The position numbers and the translations under genes are program-made. DNA of 64,000 bases from Xenoacremonium recifei. Its lineage: Eukaryota > Ascomycota > Sordariomycetes > Hypocreales > Nectriaceae. The notes beneath the pieces are model-generated. The model was not told the origin of the DNA. It saw only the letters and a list, made by a program, of their open reading frames with translations, and ran no database searches. Positions 53,641 to 64,000 of this stretch are shown in pieces (position 1 is the stretch's first letter; the number at the start of each line of letters is the position of its first letter). Location: positions 1 through 64,000 of the forward strand of contig WOFQ01000034.1 in NCBI GenBank assembly GCA_012184525.1, written 5' to 3'.

Positions 53641-55609
53641 CTACGAACTTGAATTGCTCGCCACTGTCTTTGCTCTCCCAATGATGTCTTCCCAAATCGG
53701 AGGTTTACACCGTTGCTCCTGACCTGCTACTTCAGCATCGAACCCGAATTTTATCAGTGCATTCTCGGAGCACCATTCACCAGTTGCCATCAGCCCTACT
53801 GGAACCAATCCCTCATTTGTAGCAGAGGCAGTACCATTCTCAGAGCTGCCTGGAACGACATAGCCAGCGGGCACGGTCAAGGAAGGCAGGCCGCAGAAGT
53901 TGGCCAACCAAACATACTCCATGCTCTCGATTGTGAGGCTGCCATCAGATAGCCCATATTTTAACTCGTTCTGCCTGCTTCGAATAGGCCAGCCCGCGCA
54001 TGCCGTTGTGGGTGTAATGATGACCATACCCGGGTAGGTCTTCCAGAGGTGAGCCAGATGCTGCATGAGTAAGCCTCGAAGCTTCTGAGCCAACAGGTAA
54101 TCTGTGGATGGAGTTGTACGACCCAGCGAAAGCAGGATTTTATTCGCCGGTGTTATGTCTCGCGTATCATCAAGGAGAGTTGCTGCGTCGGTGAGGACTG
54201 TAAGAGCATGCGCCACCTGCCCCTCTGTAACAAAGGGAATCTCGATGGGTACAATCGAGTATCCGTGTTTAGAGGTCAGAGTATCAATAAGACCGCGAAC
54301 GAGCTTTTGCACTTGTTTATCTGCCCGGGAAAACCACGCATCATAAATTCCCAGGACCTTTGCCATAACCGGTGCAGGCTGGAGGATCAGCGGTGGAAAC
54401 TCTGTGGTGGGATGTGATTCTGCCAGAGCTTCGTAGGCTATTGCGAGAGACTGCATATCAACAGCCATGGGACCTAAAACGCCGCATGTTGGGGAATGAT
54501 TGATACCTGGCCATGTGGACAATCGATCATGCGTAGTTTTCAGCCCAAATATAGAGCAGTACGACGAGGGAATACGGATGCTACCTCCACCATCACTGCC
54601 GAGTGCAATTGGAATAAGGCCGGATCCCACAGCGTACCCAGACCCAGATGAGCTACCTCCTGTATAGTAGTTTGGGTTGAATGGGTTGGGTGGTGTCCCA
54701 TGAACAGGATTGTTTCCGTTAGTGTCTTTGAACAAGTTAGGATTTATTCCAGGTAGTAACCGTAGGAGACATACCCAAGCCAAATTCATGCATGGATAGT
54801 TTCCCCAGATTCACAACACCCGCTTCCTCAAACTGGTGTACCAACCAACTCGTAGTAGGTTCAGAAGGTGAAAAGTCAATCTTAGAACCTAGACAGGTAG
54901 CGTAACCGTCTGCATCGTACTCATCCTTGACAGCCGTAGGCACGCCGTCCAGAGGGCCCAGCGATCGACCCTCCTTGTACCGCTTCGTTGATGCTTCCGC
55001 TGCATCAAGGATCAGATTCACCTTAGATTCAAACCATGCGATAGAATGTTTCCCTGGGGGTGAGGTGTCACGGCGAATAAGAGGAAGAATAGCTTGAGCC
55101 ACATCGGTGGGTGTCACTTCCCCAGAGAGATACAAGGCATGATAGTCAGCTACTGAATAGAATCCAGCGTGGTTTCTCGAGAGTGCCTGGGAGGGGTCCT
55201 TGATCAACTCAGACAGCTGTGCCTTCTGGTTTTCCGATGTTCTTTCCGCTGGATCCAAGGGAACAGGTATGACAGTGGGCTTGTATCGAGGCTCACACTC
55301 CAGAAGGTCTCCTCGGATCTTACGAATCGACCCAAAGCCGGCATTTTTCCAAGCTGTTTCGCGGATGAAGCGGACCCATTCCATCCTGAAGATCACACTG
55401 AGTCAACCGGATAATTGAGGGAGAGAGGCCGCAGCGACTAACAAAAAGGCAGCGATCACTAGAAATGGTCCAGTTATGACTGGGTTGGGCCGGCGTTTGA
55501 CCTGGTATGGGACAGTTGGCCTGTCATTCGTGAGCATCAAATCACTTTGTTCGGTGGGTGCAGCGACTTTACCCTCTCTGGGCCTGCGGATAGTTAAAGT
55601 ATCGCGCAT
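53641..55609 (-). CDS. Amidase signature family hydrolase
   Basis: Three exons (55609-55443, 55385-54775, 54725-53641) give 620 residues. The catalytic Ser-cisSer-Lys triad is visible: Lys in DGVPTAVKDEYD, cis-Ser in YYTGGSSSGSGYAVGSG, and nucleophile Ser in LGSDGGGSIRIPSSYC. TVPYQVKRRPNP and EWVRFIRETAWKNAGFG form the fungal-specific N-terminal region. Exon 1 uses a GTTAGT donor that ends in a CTTCAG acceptor 57 nt later; the alternative of starting at MEWVRF would lose it. A later Met (55537) is also a plausible start. The enzyme hydrolyses an unknown amide and is convergent with the broken SDR gene. Confidence 0.87.
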
Positions 55610-56434
55610 GCTTGTTTTGTTCACTCATTGTGCTTTGTTGTTTCTAATTTTGACCTCAATTTGGGAGGATTATTCGACATTCAGGTAGTTCTTGGGCAAA
55701 ACGTGGCATTTTATGCAGCAAATCGGTGGCCCGCGGGTTCCGGACATTTATCTTCCCGCAAACGCGTGATCGCCATCAGCAACGGGGTGACTTCCAGAGA
55801 GGGTGTGCCGAGGCAGACGAAACCGCTCATTAGTATTCACTGATGTCTATTCGCACCTATCAAAACAACAGCGACTCTTCAAACGAGGAGTAAAGTCCAA
55901 TTTGCCATGCCAACTCCCCAACTGCACAAACCTGTCAATCCGCCCATCAACATATATGCTGTTTTCGCGACGCTATTCGGACTGCTCAGCGATGCATTCT
56001 ATGCGCCAAAATAAGTTATGTCTTATTGCGGATATAGGACTTTGCCGATTAAAGCGATGCCTTTCAAAGTATTGCGCGGCTCCCACGTGGATTTGTTGAA
56101 TACGATGTTGACTCTTGCAGTTGCCTGCCTAATCCCACTGGCTCGAATCTGCCTTAGAGGCTGTGTCTAGAGCACCATCGGCCCCAAATCTGCCTCGGCG
56201 CAACTGTCACAGCTGCTGACCCGGACGACCACAGGCTATTCTCGCAGCAAGGTGCAACATTGAAACAGGCTCAAAACTCCGAGGTCCCGCTCCGCATATG
56301 TTCTCTGGCCCAGGCTCAAATCCCTACTGTTTGTGAGAACCGGTAAAGGTAGCAACCGCTCGCTCTTGGTCTCATTGGCAAGACTTGTCGGCTCGGACTG
56401 CTACCAATACCCCGCTCAAGCACCAAGGACCAAA
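55610..56434. promoter_or_regulatory. Divergent region of amidase and HET genes
   Basis: CCGCGGGTTCCGGAC at 55731-55745 lies about 120 bases upstream of the amidase ATG. The 5' part of the HET frame (56333-56434) is open but has no ATG. Nothing else coding. Confidence 0.4.
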
Positions 56435-58681
56435 ATGGGGGAGCCATACATCGATCTGAATCTCGACATTGGGCCTCCAGGTCCGCAAGGCTACGCTTGC
56501 TGGGATGCGGGCAAATGCAAGCTATGCAGCTGCTTCCGCGACAAGCGAATGGTCTTGAGACTCTTCTTGGATCACTTTGTCATCCTCGGCAAGACTATTG
56601 ACCTCCTTCACTGGAGCCAGGAGGGAGATCGATGCATGCTATGCGTGTACATCATTCTACAATTCATCGAAGAACTCGGGGGTCCCGAGAACTTCATCTC
56701 CGACGCAGATTTTATTGTGCGATGGAACTTCCGAAAACAAGGGAGCATCAAGCGCTCTATGCTCTATTCCTTCGAGTTCGAGATGAGTTGGGGATTTCCG
56801 CAAATGAGGGTCAAAAAGGTTATCATGAGCACGTTTACCGTCGATGAGGAGCCCGCTTCCTCTTGTATCGACTGTCGTCCTCCCAATGGCATTGTTTCTT
56901 CGCCAGCCGCGTTTGCGACTGCGCGGGAATGGATTGAAGATTGCGACTCAAATCATCCCGCATGCGCATCAGATGGACCAACATGTCTTCCGACGAGAGT
57001 GCTGGAGATAAGTGGCGGCAACAACATTAACGACATTACCGTTCGGCTTCGCGAGACTAACAACGAAGAGGGAAAATATGTTGCTTTGAGCTACGTCTGG
57101 GGCGATCCCAAGAAGCAGTGCCTCACTGTTCAGGAGAACTATGCAATGCACCTTGACACCATTTCCATGGACGAGCTCCCGTACACCTTGGTGGATGCAG
57201 TCATTTGCACTCATCAATTGGGATTGAAGTACCTCTGGATCGACGCCCTCTGCATTATCCAAGACTCCTTGGAAGACAAAGCGCATGAAGTTGCAAACAT
57301 GGCGAAAATCTACAAAAATTCATATGTCACGATCTCTGCGGCAACAGCGTCCAGCGCCAGCGAAGGTTTTACCAACCCTCGAGAAATGCTGCTAGGTATT
57401 CGAGGGACGTGCTTCAACATATCCATGGCCCTGCCGGAAGATACTGGCGGTCTCTTGGCATGGCTCGATGAACACGAGAAGAAGGGAAATTCTGCAACTA
57501 GCGAACATCAGGAAAGATCGTTTCTCTTCGAAAAGACTCCATGGTATATGGATGATGCCCCTTGGACAGACGCTGGGTCTGTCTGGCTAGCAGGGAAGCC
57601 GGCAAATCAAGACTCTCTTGATCTCATCACAGCACCTAAGCTGGAGGACGAGCCGATCAGCAAAAGAGGCTGGACATTACAAGAGTCCTGGTTATCTCGT
57701 CGCATGCTGATATACGGCTCCGGTCAGACCGTTTGGCGATGTCAGAAAGGCAGCAAGGCAGATGGAGGGCGGGCCTACTCCGAGCGCGACCTGGGCAGTC
57801 ATGACCTCAAAAAACCCTTAGACGCGGATTCGAATGTGCGATTCCGAAGCTTATGGCGAAATCTCCTGGGAGACTTTTCGCATCGCGAGCTTGGTGTTCC
57901 GGCGGATAAGCTGAGCGCAATGCAAGGCATTGCACAAGACCTTGAGGAGGCAACCGGCGACGAATATCTGGCTGGTCTCTGGAGAGGAGATATGGTGGAT
58001 GGTCTATCATGGTACCAAGACATGACTCATAGAGGACATGAGAAGGTGCTCTTCAACAAGGACAGAACATGTCCCTCGTGGTCTTGGGCCAAGGTGGACG
58101 GGCCAATTACCTTCTCCATGGCCGAAAATGTCTCTGCAGTGGTAGAGAGCGCTTCTGTGACCAGGAATCAGATCACTGGGGATGATGCATGGGCCTCTAG
58201 ATTGGTCGTGGAAGGACAAGTCACTATCCGAGCTCCAATCTCAACTCTGCCAGCGCACGAGTTGTTGCCCAATTTCAGGTGGCCGAGGCCTGACACAGTG
58301 CATCGGTCGTTCACCAATAACATGCACCTCGACGGTGGCATGTCAATTCCTGAGTTCCAGATAGGAGACATTAACGGCCAGCCTACGATCAGCTGTCCAG
58401 ACGGGCTCAAGTTCCTGGAGCTCAGTCGCGGTAAATGGGGCGGTCCTCAGAACCTGGCAGCAGAGTCTCGGGGTCTTGTAATTGTGCCAGTGGAGGGAAA
58501 AGAGGGTACGTATCGGAGAGCTGGATTCTTTGTTGTGGCTTTGGAGTACGACGTCGAGATGGTTGCGAGCGGGATGAATCCTGTTTTGTATCTCTCGGTT
58601 GAGCCGCGGGATGTACGGCCTACTGAGTTTGGGGAGCTGTGGACGCGGTCTCTGGAAGAGGGCACTATTACGCTGGTTTAG
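56435..58681 (+). CDS. HET-domain (heterokaryon incompatibility) protein
   Basis: A single exon of 748 residues from MGEPYIDLN, the first ATG in the frame. The HET domain runs from about residue 215 to 425 with its three blocks: YVALSYVWGDP, LGLKYLWIDALCIIQDS...DKAHEVANMAKIYKNSYVTISAATA, and ISKRGWTLQESWLSRRMLIY. Cys-rich CWDAGKCKLCSCF near the start and a C-terminal part without a known domain complete it. HET proteins trigger cell death on non-self fusion or act downstream of NLRs. It lies 7 kb from a HeLo-like ankyrin gene, so both parts of a recognition/death system are close. Confidence 0.9.
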   Translation: MGEPYIDLNLDIGPPGPQGYACWDAGKCKLCSCFRDKRMVLRLFLDHFVILGKTIDLLHWSQEGDRCMLCVYIILQFIEELGGPENFISDADFIVRWNFRKQGSIKRSMLYSFEFEMSWGFPQMRVKKVIMSTFTVDEEPASSCIDCRPPNGIVSSPAAFATAREWIEDCDSNHPACASDGPTCLPTRVLEISGGNNINDITVRLRETNNEEGKYVALSYVWGDPKKQCLTVQENYAMHLDTISMDELPYTLVDAVICTHQLGLKYLWIDALCIIQDSLEDKAHEVANMAKIYKNSYVTISAATASSASEGFTNPREMLLGIRGTCFNISMALPEDTGGLLAWLDEHEKKGNSATSEHQERSFLFEKTPWYMDDAPWTDAGSVWLAGKPANQDSLDLITAPKLEDEPISKRGWTLQESWLSRRMLIYGSGQTVWRCQKGSKADGGRAYSERDLGSHDLKKPLDADSNVRFRSLWRNLLGDFSHRELGVPADKLSAMQGIAQDLEEATGDEYLAGLWRGDMVDGLSWYQDMTHRGHEKVLFNKDRTCPSWSWAKVDGPITFSMAENVSAVVESASVTRNQITGDDAWASRLVVEGQVTIRAPISTLPAHELLPNFRWPRPDTVHRSFTNNMHLDGGMSIPEFQIGDINGQPTISCPDGLKFLELSRGKWGGPQNLAAESRGLVIVPVEGKEGTYRRAGFFVVALEYDVEMVASGMNPVLYLSVEPRDVRPTEFGELWTRSLEEGTITLV

Positions 58682-59013
58682 CTGCGAGTCCGCTTGGTGT
58701 TCTGGGAACGGAGCGTGTGAAAAATCTGGTCAGAATGTGCAAACAGGTAGTCTAGCATCTCGCCAAGAAAAGCTTTCTCCATCAAACAGTGAGGAAGTCT
58801 GGTTTCGATTGCCTCATCACAAACAGTTGGATTGGCGGCTTGGCAGGACATTGGCAATTGCTTGGACAGCTGTCACCTGCTGCTGAATCGGAGCTGCCCC
58901 GCCCGTTATCTTCCTGTCCAGTGCTTCCCAGGGTTCACCATCTCTCTCCATCGTTCTATTACACTCTTCAGCACACCGAAAACACCACAGGGAAACCTTT
59001 CAACTGCCCAAAA
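58682..59013. other. Intergenic, promoter of copper ATPase
   Basis: No gene. A pyrimidine-rich leader precedes the ATPase ATG. Confidence 0.4.
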
Positions 59014-62000
59014 ATGGCCTGCGGATGCTGCCCACCGCAAGAGACCCCTCCGGATCCTCGCAACTCTCAGGCTGGCGCCCCGGTTAGTGAGGCCAACACC
59101 GGCAATAATGGCCCACGAGGCGAAGACCAGCCGAAACCGGGCGACAACGCCGAGCTGAGCGAAATCGTTGACCTTGACACTGCGCATGTCACCCTCGACG
59201 AAGGAGAGGAATCCGGTGAGATTCTTGACATTGCGTCTGTCCTCTGTCTCGACTCCTGCTGCGATGCCGTTCCGCAGGGTGCTTTCAATACATGCCACGA
59301 CCCGCTTCCCGATGGCCTCGAGGCCGCCAACACTCCGGATTGTGACAAAGGTTGCTGTGCGGACATTTCCGATGTAGGTGCGCAGTCTAAATCCAGCTCT
59401 CTCGACGGTTCCGATGAGCCCGCCTGCTGCCGTGGAAAGACTTCGCCCTGCTGCGACGAGACCTGCCTGGACCGCCTCGCACTCCGTGAATGCGAGGGCA
59501 CTGCCTGTCTTGACGATTGCAAATCCCTCACGAGTTTGTCTCCCTTATCTATATCTATCTCGGTCCTCTAACCTTGAATCAGAGTCAAACAGCTACAGTT
59601 CCACCACTCCATGCGTTGGGGCTGTGAACGGGACAGCTTGTGGCAAGCATCGTCGCTCAGCCATTGATCGCTATGGAGCGACCCTTGAAGCACTCGGGTG
59701 CATCTGCCGTGCGCTCCTAGCTCGTGGACTCGAATCTTGCTGCGACACTCGCCAACTCTCCTCGATTGAACGCAAGGCCTGCTCCAAGAAGCCTGTTCGC
59801 TCGCCAAAGCGCACCTCGGTTGATTCATGCTGTGCCAGTGGAACGTCTTCCTCCGTCTCCATTGAGAGATCTTGGCAGGACTCCTCAGGCACTCGCCGCT
59901 GTGGTCGCAAAAAGAGCCGGGAGTTAGCCTCCGCTACCAAAAGCTCCTCAATCAAGGACGCTTGTGGAGGTGGCTGCTGTGAGAAGCAGTCCCCAACCGT
60001 GGTCATTAAACAGCCCACCTCCAGCAGATGCTCTGGCGGGGGATGTTGCGATAGCGAAAAGCCTCCCTTGCCGAGATCTCGTGAAATTCCCGAGAGGACG
60101 TCTTGTACGAAAGGATGTTGTTCCGCAAATCCAGGCCCGGTGATTCTAGAATCGACCAAGCGCTCCTTGGCGACAGAAAAGGTCAAAGACCTGGAGAATC
60201 AAGGCAGTGGCGCTGAACATGTTGTGCTCAGCATCTCTGGTATGACTTGTACCGGATGCGAGACGAAACTCAACCGGACTCTCGCAACGGTCGCAGCCGT
60301 GAAGAACCTGAAGACGAGCCTGATTTTATCCCGAGCTGAGTTTGACATTGACCTTAGTCTATCTTCCATTGATGATGTCATGAAACATCTTGAGCGTACC
60401 ACCGAGTTCAAGTGCGAAAAGATTTCCAACGACGGCTCCAGCATCGACATTATCGGAGACCCTAACACCTTTGTCACGGCGGCATGGCCAGCAGGGGTTC
60501 TTGATGTAAATACTGTTGACACCTCTACGGTTCAAATCTCATTTGACCCTGCCATCGTTGGGGCAAGGGATCTCGTTGAGAAGGGCTGGGGCCGTCCCTT
60601 GACGCTTGCGCCGGCACGCCCTGATCCATCGATTGAAGCCGGCAGCAAGCATGTCAACCATCTTGGGCTCATGACGATTCTCTCTGCTGCCCTTACCATC
60701 CCGGTCCTGGTCATGGCATGGGCCCCTCTTCCAGAGCGAAAGATCTCGTACAGTTCCGCATCCCTTGCCTTGGCCACCATCGTTCAAGTTGTCATTGCAG
60801 GCCCATTCTATCCCAAGGCTCTCAAAGCTCTTGTCTTCTCGCAGGTCATTGAAATGGATCTTCTCATTGTTCTGAGCACCAGCGCGGCGTATGTGTTCTC
60901 GGTAGTTGCATACGGCTTCTTGGTTTCTGGAAAGCCGCTTGAGCGCGGGCAGTTCTTCGAAACGAGCACGCTTCTTGTCACCTTGATCATGGTTGGGCGA
61001 TACGTTGCCGCGCTGGCACGACAGAAGGCTGTTGAATCCATCTCTATCCGATCTCTGCAGACCCCGACTGCCCTTCTGGTAGATAGAGATTCCAGCTTGG
61101 AACAAAACATCGACGTCCGTCTCTTACAGTACGGCGACGTCTTTAAGGTGGCACCGGACACCCAAATACCTACTGACGGAACTGTGCTCACGGGCTCCAG
61201 CGAGGTGAACGAGTCTTTGATCACCGGAGAGTCAATGCCTGTAGAGAAGTGCCCCGGGTCTTCCTTAGTTGCCGGCTCTATCAACGGCTCTGGCACGTTA
61301 GTCGTTCGCCTCACCAGGCTCCCCGGCGATAACACGATCAACACTGTCGCGGCGATGGTTGACCAGGCGAAACTTTCCAAGCCCGTCATTCAAGGACTTG
61401 CTGATCGTATTGCATCCTATTTTGTCCCGGTAGTCGTGGTCCTCGCCATCATCACGTTCTCAATTTGGGTTGCTGTTGGTATGACTATTCGGGATCAATC
61501 TGGGTCTAAGGCGACGGTGGAGGCCATCACCTACGCCATAACCGTGCTTATCGTATCTTGTCCTTGCGCGATCGGTCTTGCAGTTCCCATGGTAGTAGTG
61601 ATTGCCAGTGGCGTTGCCGCCAAACAGGGTGTCGTCTTCAAGTCCGCCGATGCTCTCGAAGTAGCTCACAAAACATCGCATGTGGTGTTTGACAAGACCG
61701 GGACCCTGACCCAGGGTAAACTCAATGTTGTTGATGAGTCTCATGCCTCACACTACGACGATGAGTCGTCTTCAATGCTGTTGGGTCTCATTGACAGTAG
61801 TCGTCATCCGGTATCGAAGGCGGTTTCCGCCCATCTTCGAGCACAGGGAGTGCAGTCCATCGCCGTCTCTGAAGCACGCAGTCTGACCGGCCGAGGAATG
61901 GAAGGTCTCCTTCTCGGTAAAAAGCTACAAGCTGGAAACTCTCGGTGGCTGAAGGTGTCATCCCATCCGTTGGTTCAGCCGCTCCTGAATCGCGGGCTGA

Positions 62001-62623
62001 CAGCATTCTGCTTCGTCATTGATGATTCCTTGGTTGCGGCGTACGCCCTCCAAGATGCTCTTCGCCCCAGTACCCAGGATGTGATCTCTAAGATCCAAGG
62101 CTCTGGAGTTACTGTACACATCGTATCCGGAGATGACGACGGACCAGTTCGCTCTGTCGCGACAGACTTGGGCATTCCCCAGACTTGTGTCCTATCAAGG
62201 TGCTCCCCCGGCGACAAGCAAGCTTATGTCCAAAACCTCCTCGGTAGCCACACACAGAATGGGAAGAAACCTGTTGTTATCTTCTGCGGCGACGGCACCA
62301 ACGACGCCGTGGCACTCGCACAAGCTACCATTGGAGTTCACATGAACGAAGGCTCGGATCTCGCTAAATCGGCCGCAGACGTCGTGCTCATGCGCCCCGA
62401 CTTAAATGGCATCCTTGACATGATCAACATCAGCAAGCGAGCAGTGAACCGCATCAAGTTCAACTTTTCTTGGAGCTTTGTCTACAATCTCTTTGCTATT
62501 CTGCTCGCCGCCGGCGCTTTTGTGGAAGCGAGCATTCCTCCAGAGTACGCAGGACTCGGCGAACTGGTCAGCGTTCTGCCTGTTATTGCAGCTGCAATGC
62601 TGCTCCGATGGTCTAGAATCTAG
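59014..62623 (+). CDS. crpA: Cu(I)-exporting P1B-type ATPase, CrpA-like
   Basis: Two exons (59014-59533, 59583-62623) give 1186 residues. The first 370 residues are unusual: about ten CC or CxxC pairs (CGCC, DSCC, KGCC, PACC, SPCC, GGGCC, KGCC), then one complete HMA domain at GMTCTGCE (residues 393-400). P-type core: TGES at 721-724, the copper-path CPC at 833-835, phosphorylated Asp in DKTGT at 877, HP at 915-916, and GDGTND at 1076. Eight TM helices are expected. CrpA of Aspergillus exports or sequesters Cu+, gives copper resistance and helps survival in phagocytes; the Cys-rich front matches that protein. It shuttles copper out of the cytosol and is normally induced by copper (AceA). Confidence 0.9.
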
Positions 62624-62993
62624 AAGGCTTGTAGCCATTCCATCTCGTGACAATCTTTGTCGCACATGAAGACTGAGAAATAAGCCCGTCTCGAAAGCGA
62701 TTCCCAGCAGCCATCGTTTGGTAGGAAGCTTTTCGGCGCTCTCGGTTATTCCATTTACATTCTTCCGCCTATTCAAGGCACCCTTAGTGATCGCTTTTTT
62801 AACCATATAAATTGCACGAGTCGCTTACCATACTGCACTTCTAACTTTGCACGCCCATTTGTGTTAGTGAACATCCATCGTAAGATCGAACGGTGACAAG
62901 CCACAATGAAAACTTCGTGATCAGGCCTCTAATTTTACTCCTGTAAAGATTAAACAGATTCATTTACTTCTCTCACTACTCTTAATGTCGGAC
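62624..62993. other. Intergenic, convergent 3' ends
   Basis: Between the ATPase and NmrA-like stops; no further feature. Confidence 0.4.
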
Positions 62994-64000
62994 TTATTCC
63001 CACTTCTCCTTGTTCTTCTCCACAAACTCCTTCCAGGTAGTAGGCTTGTCGCTGAGAAGGCTCAAGGTCTCCTTCAGATCAGCACCAGCGTAGTAGCCCG
63101 GCTCCTCGAGCAGCAGCATGTTTTCCAGCATTTCCTGTGCGGCAGCTGGCGACATGAATGACTTGAAAACTTCGTTCGGGATCTGGATTGCTTTGGCGGG
63201 CTTGCCAGTGACCTCTGAGAATTCAGACATTATCTGGTTGGGGGTGTAATACTCAGTGGCTGCGTAGAGGCGCTTGCCAGCTTGAGCGGGGAAGTTCTTG
63301 ATAGCTGCTTTGACGAACTTGCCTACTAGTTGTCAGTAAAGTCACCTGTAAGATTGATAAGGTTTACGTACCATTGTCCTCGACAGCATCGAAGAGGGGG
63401 AGCTGGGCCTTTTCCGGGGAAACGGGCAGTGCCAGGGTGTATGTTCCGTCCTCGCCCTTTTGGATGGACCCGATCATGTTGGACATGAAGAAGCCGGGCA
63501 ACACGAAGGTTGCAGGGACTCCCGAGTTACGAATGTACTGCTCAATCTTGGACTTGCCCTCGAAATGGTGAATGTTGGGCAAGGCACCCTTGCTGGCCTC
63601 GGTGGTGTTGATGAGCGAAGAGAAGATCAGGTGCTTGACACCTGCAGCCTTGCTTGCATCTGCAACGGCCTGACCCTGAGCAATCTCGACGGCTCCGCTG
63701 CCACTCTCCCAGTAGTTGGTGACAAGGAATACGGTGTGAGCATCCTTGACAGCGGGAGCTGCCTGTTCAGCTGAGGACATGTCCGCCTGCGGGAAAGTGT
63801 GAGAAAGGATCCCAATTATTGACGAAGGATTCAGCTTACCACAACCAGCTCGACGCCCTTGGCCGCCAGTGCCTGGGCCGCAGGCTTAGACTTGTCGCGG
63901 GTGACGCCTCGAATCTTGAACTCCTTCGACAGAGCGGGGTCATTCAGGATGGCGCGGATCACTGAGCCGCCCTGGTTGCCTGTGGCACCGAAGACAGTAA
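62994..64000 (-). CDS. NmrA-like NAD(P)-binding protein (5' partial)
   Basis: Three exons are in the window (64000-63840, 63786-63372, 63322-62994); the first continues past the window edge. The cofactor loop TVFGATGNQGGSVIRAIL lies at the edge, so only a few N-terminal residues are missing. IRGVTRDKSKPAAQAL follows the first strand and carries the Arg expected in NADP-binding members. VFLVTNYWE, VKHLIFSSLINT, HHFEGKSKIEQYI (replacing the catalytic Tyr of SDRs) and TFVLPGFFMSNM are typical of the NmrA/HSCARG group. They act as redox-sensing regulators or as reductases. Partner not evident. Confidence 0.88.

Noticed and set aside
56333..56434. Longer N-terminus for the HET protein
   Set aside because: The extension begins with GTG and has no ATG; fungal nuclear genes use ATG, so the start at 56435 was taken.
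59067..61389. Several long minus-strand frames over the copper ATPase
   Set aside because: Antisense shadows of a strongly supported gene; no motifs of their own.
1..64000. tRNA, rRNA, CRISPR and bacterial ribosome-binding sites
   Set aside because: Scanned by eye for cloverleaf ends, B-box GGTTCRANYCC in context and regular spacer arrays; none convincing. Prokaryotic signals are not expected in this DNA.

Overview
The window is chromosomal DNA of a filamentous ascomycete, most likely an Aspergillus/Penicillium-type Eurotiomycete. The signs are: about 30 protein genes broken by short GT-AG introns (mostly 48-85 nt) with CTRAY-like branch sites; four transcription factors of fungal types; HET and HeLo-like genes; a Tad-like LINE; and a CrpA-type copper ATPase with a cysteine-rich N-terminus. 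Gene models were built by hand: exons were joined at splice sites that keep the frame and the family motifs. No alignment or expression data were available.

Layout. 1-2.1 kb: 5' part of a LINE on the minus strand. 2.3-9.4 kb: Zn2Cys6 regulator, P-loop sugar/nucleoside-type kinase and MFS hexose transporter (kinase and transporter share a divergent promoter), then an EgtD-like methyltransferase. 10.4-18.4 kb: sparse, with three secreted proteins (an alpha/beta hydrolase, a 67-residue cysteine-rich peptide, a histidine acid phosphatase) and long gene-free stretches. 18.6-20 kb: an NTF2-like protein and a transcription-factor-like protein without a zinc cluster.

20.7-39.3 kb is the most interesting block. 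It holds two SDRs, an amidohydrolase of the lactonase type, an Ldh_2-family dehydrogenase, a Dal5-like transporter, a dimeric A/B-barrel protein, a class II aldolase, a secreted SMP-30-type lactonase, a Zn2Cys6 regulator and a dihydroxyacetone kinase. Many pairs are divergent with shared promoters. Together they read like a catabolic gene cluster for an uncommon sugar, sugar acid or polyol: uptake, oxidation to a lactone, lactone opening, further oxidation, aldol cleavage, and phosphorylation of a ketotriose or ketotetrose. The substrate cannot be named from the sequence.

39.5-55.6 kb: an ATP-grasp gene with one in-frame stop, a second A/B-barrel protein, another Zn2Cys6 regulator, an HSL-family esterase, a HeLo-like/ankyrin protein, an SDR, a second SDR with one in-frame stop, and an amidase. 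GC-rich motifs recur in several of these promoters, so part of this stretch may be a second co-regulated set. 56.4-64 kb: a HET-domain protein, the copper ATPase (crpA-like), and an NmrA-like protein cut by the window end.

Two structural points stand out. The Dal5-like transporter gene needs an AT-AC intron (ATAAGT...CAC) to keep its frame. The two broken genes each carry a single nonsense codon that one C-to-T change would explain.
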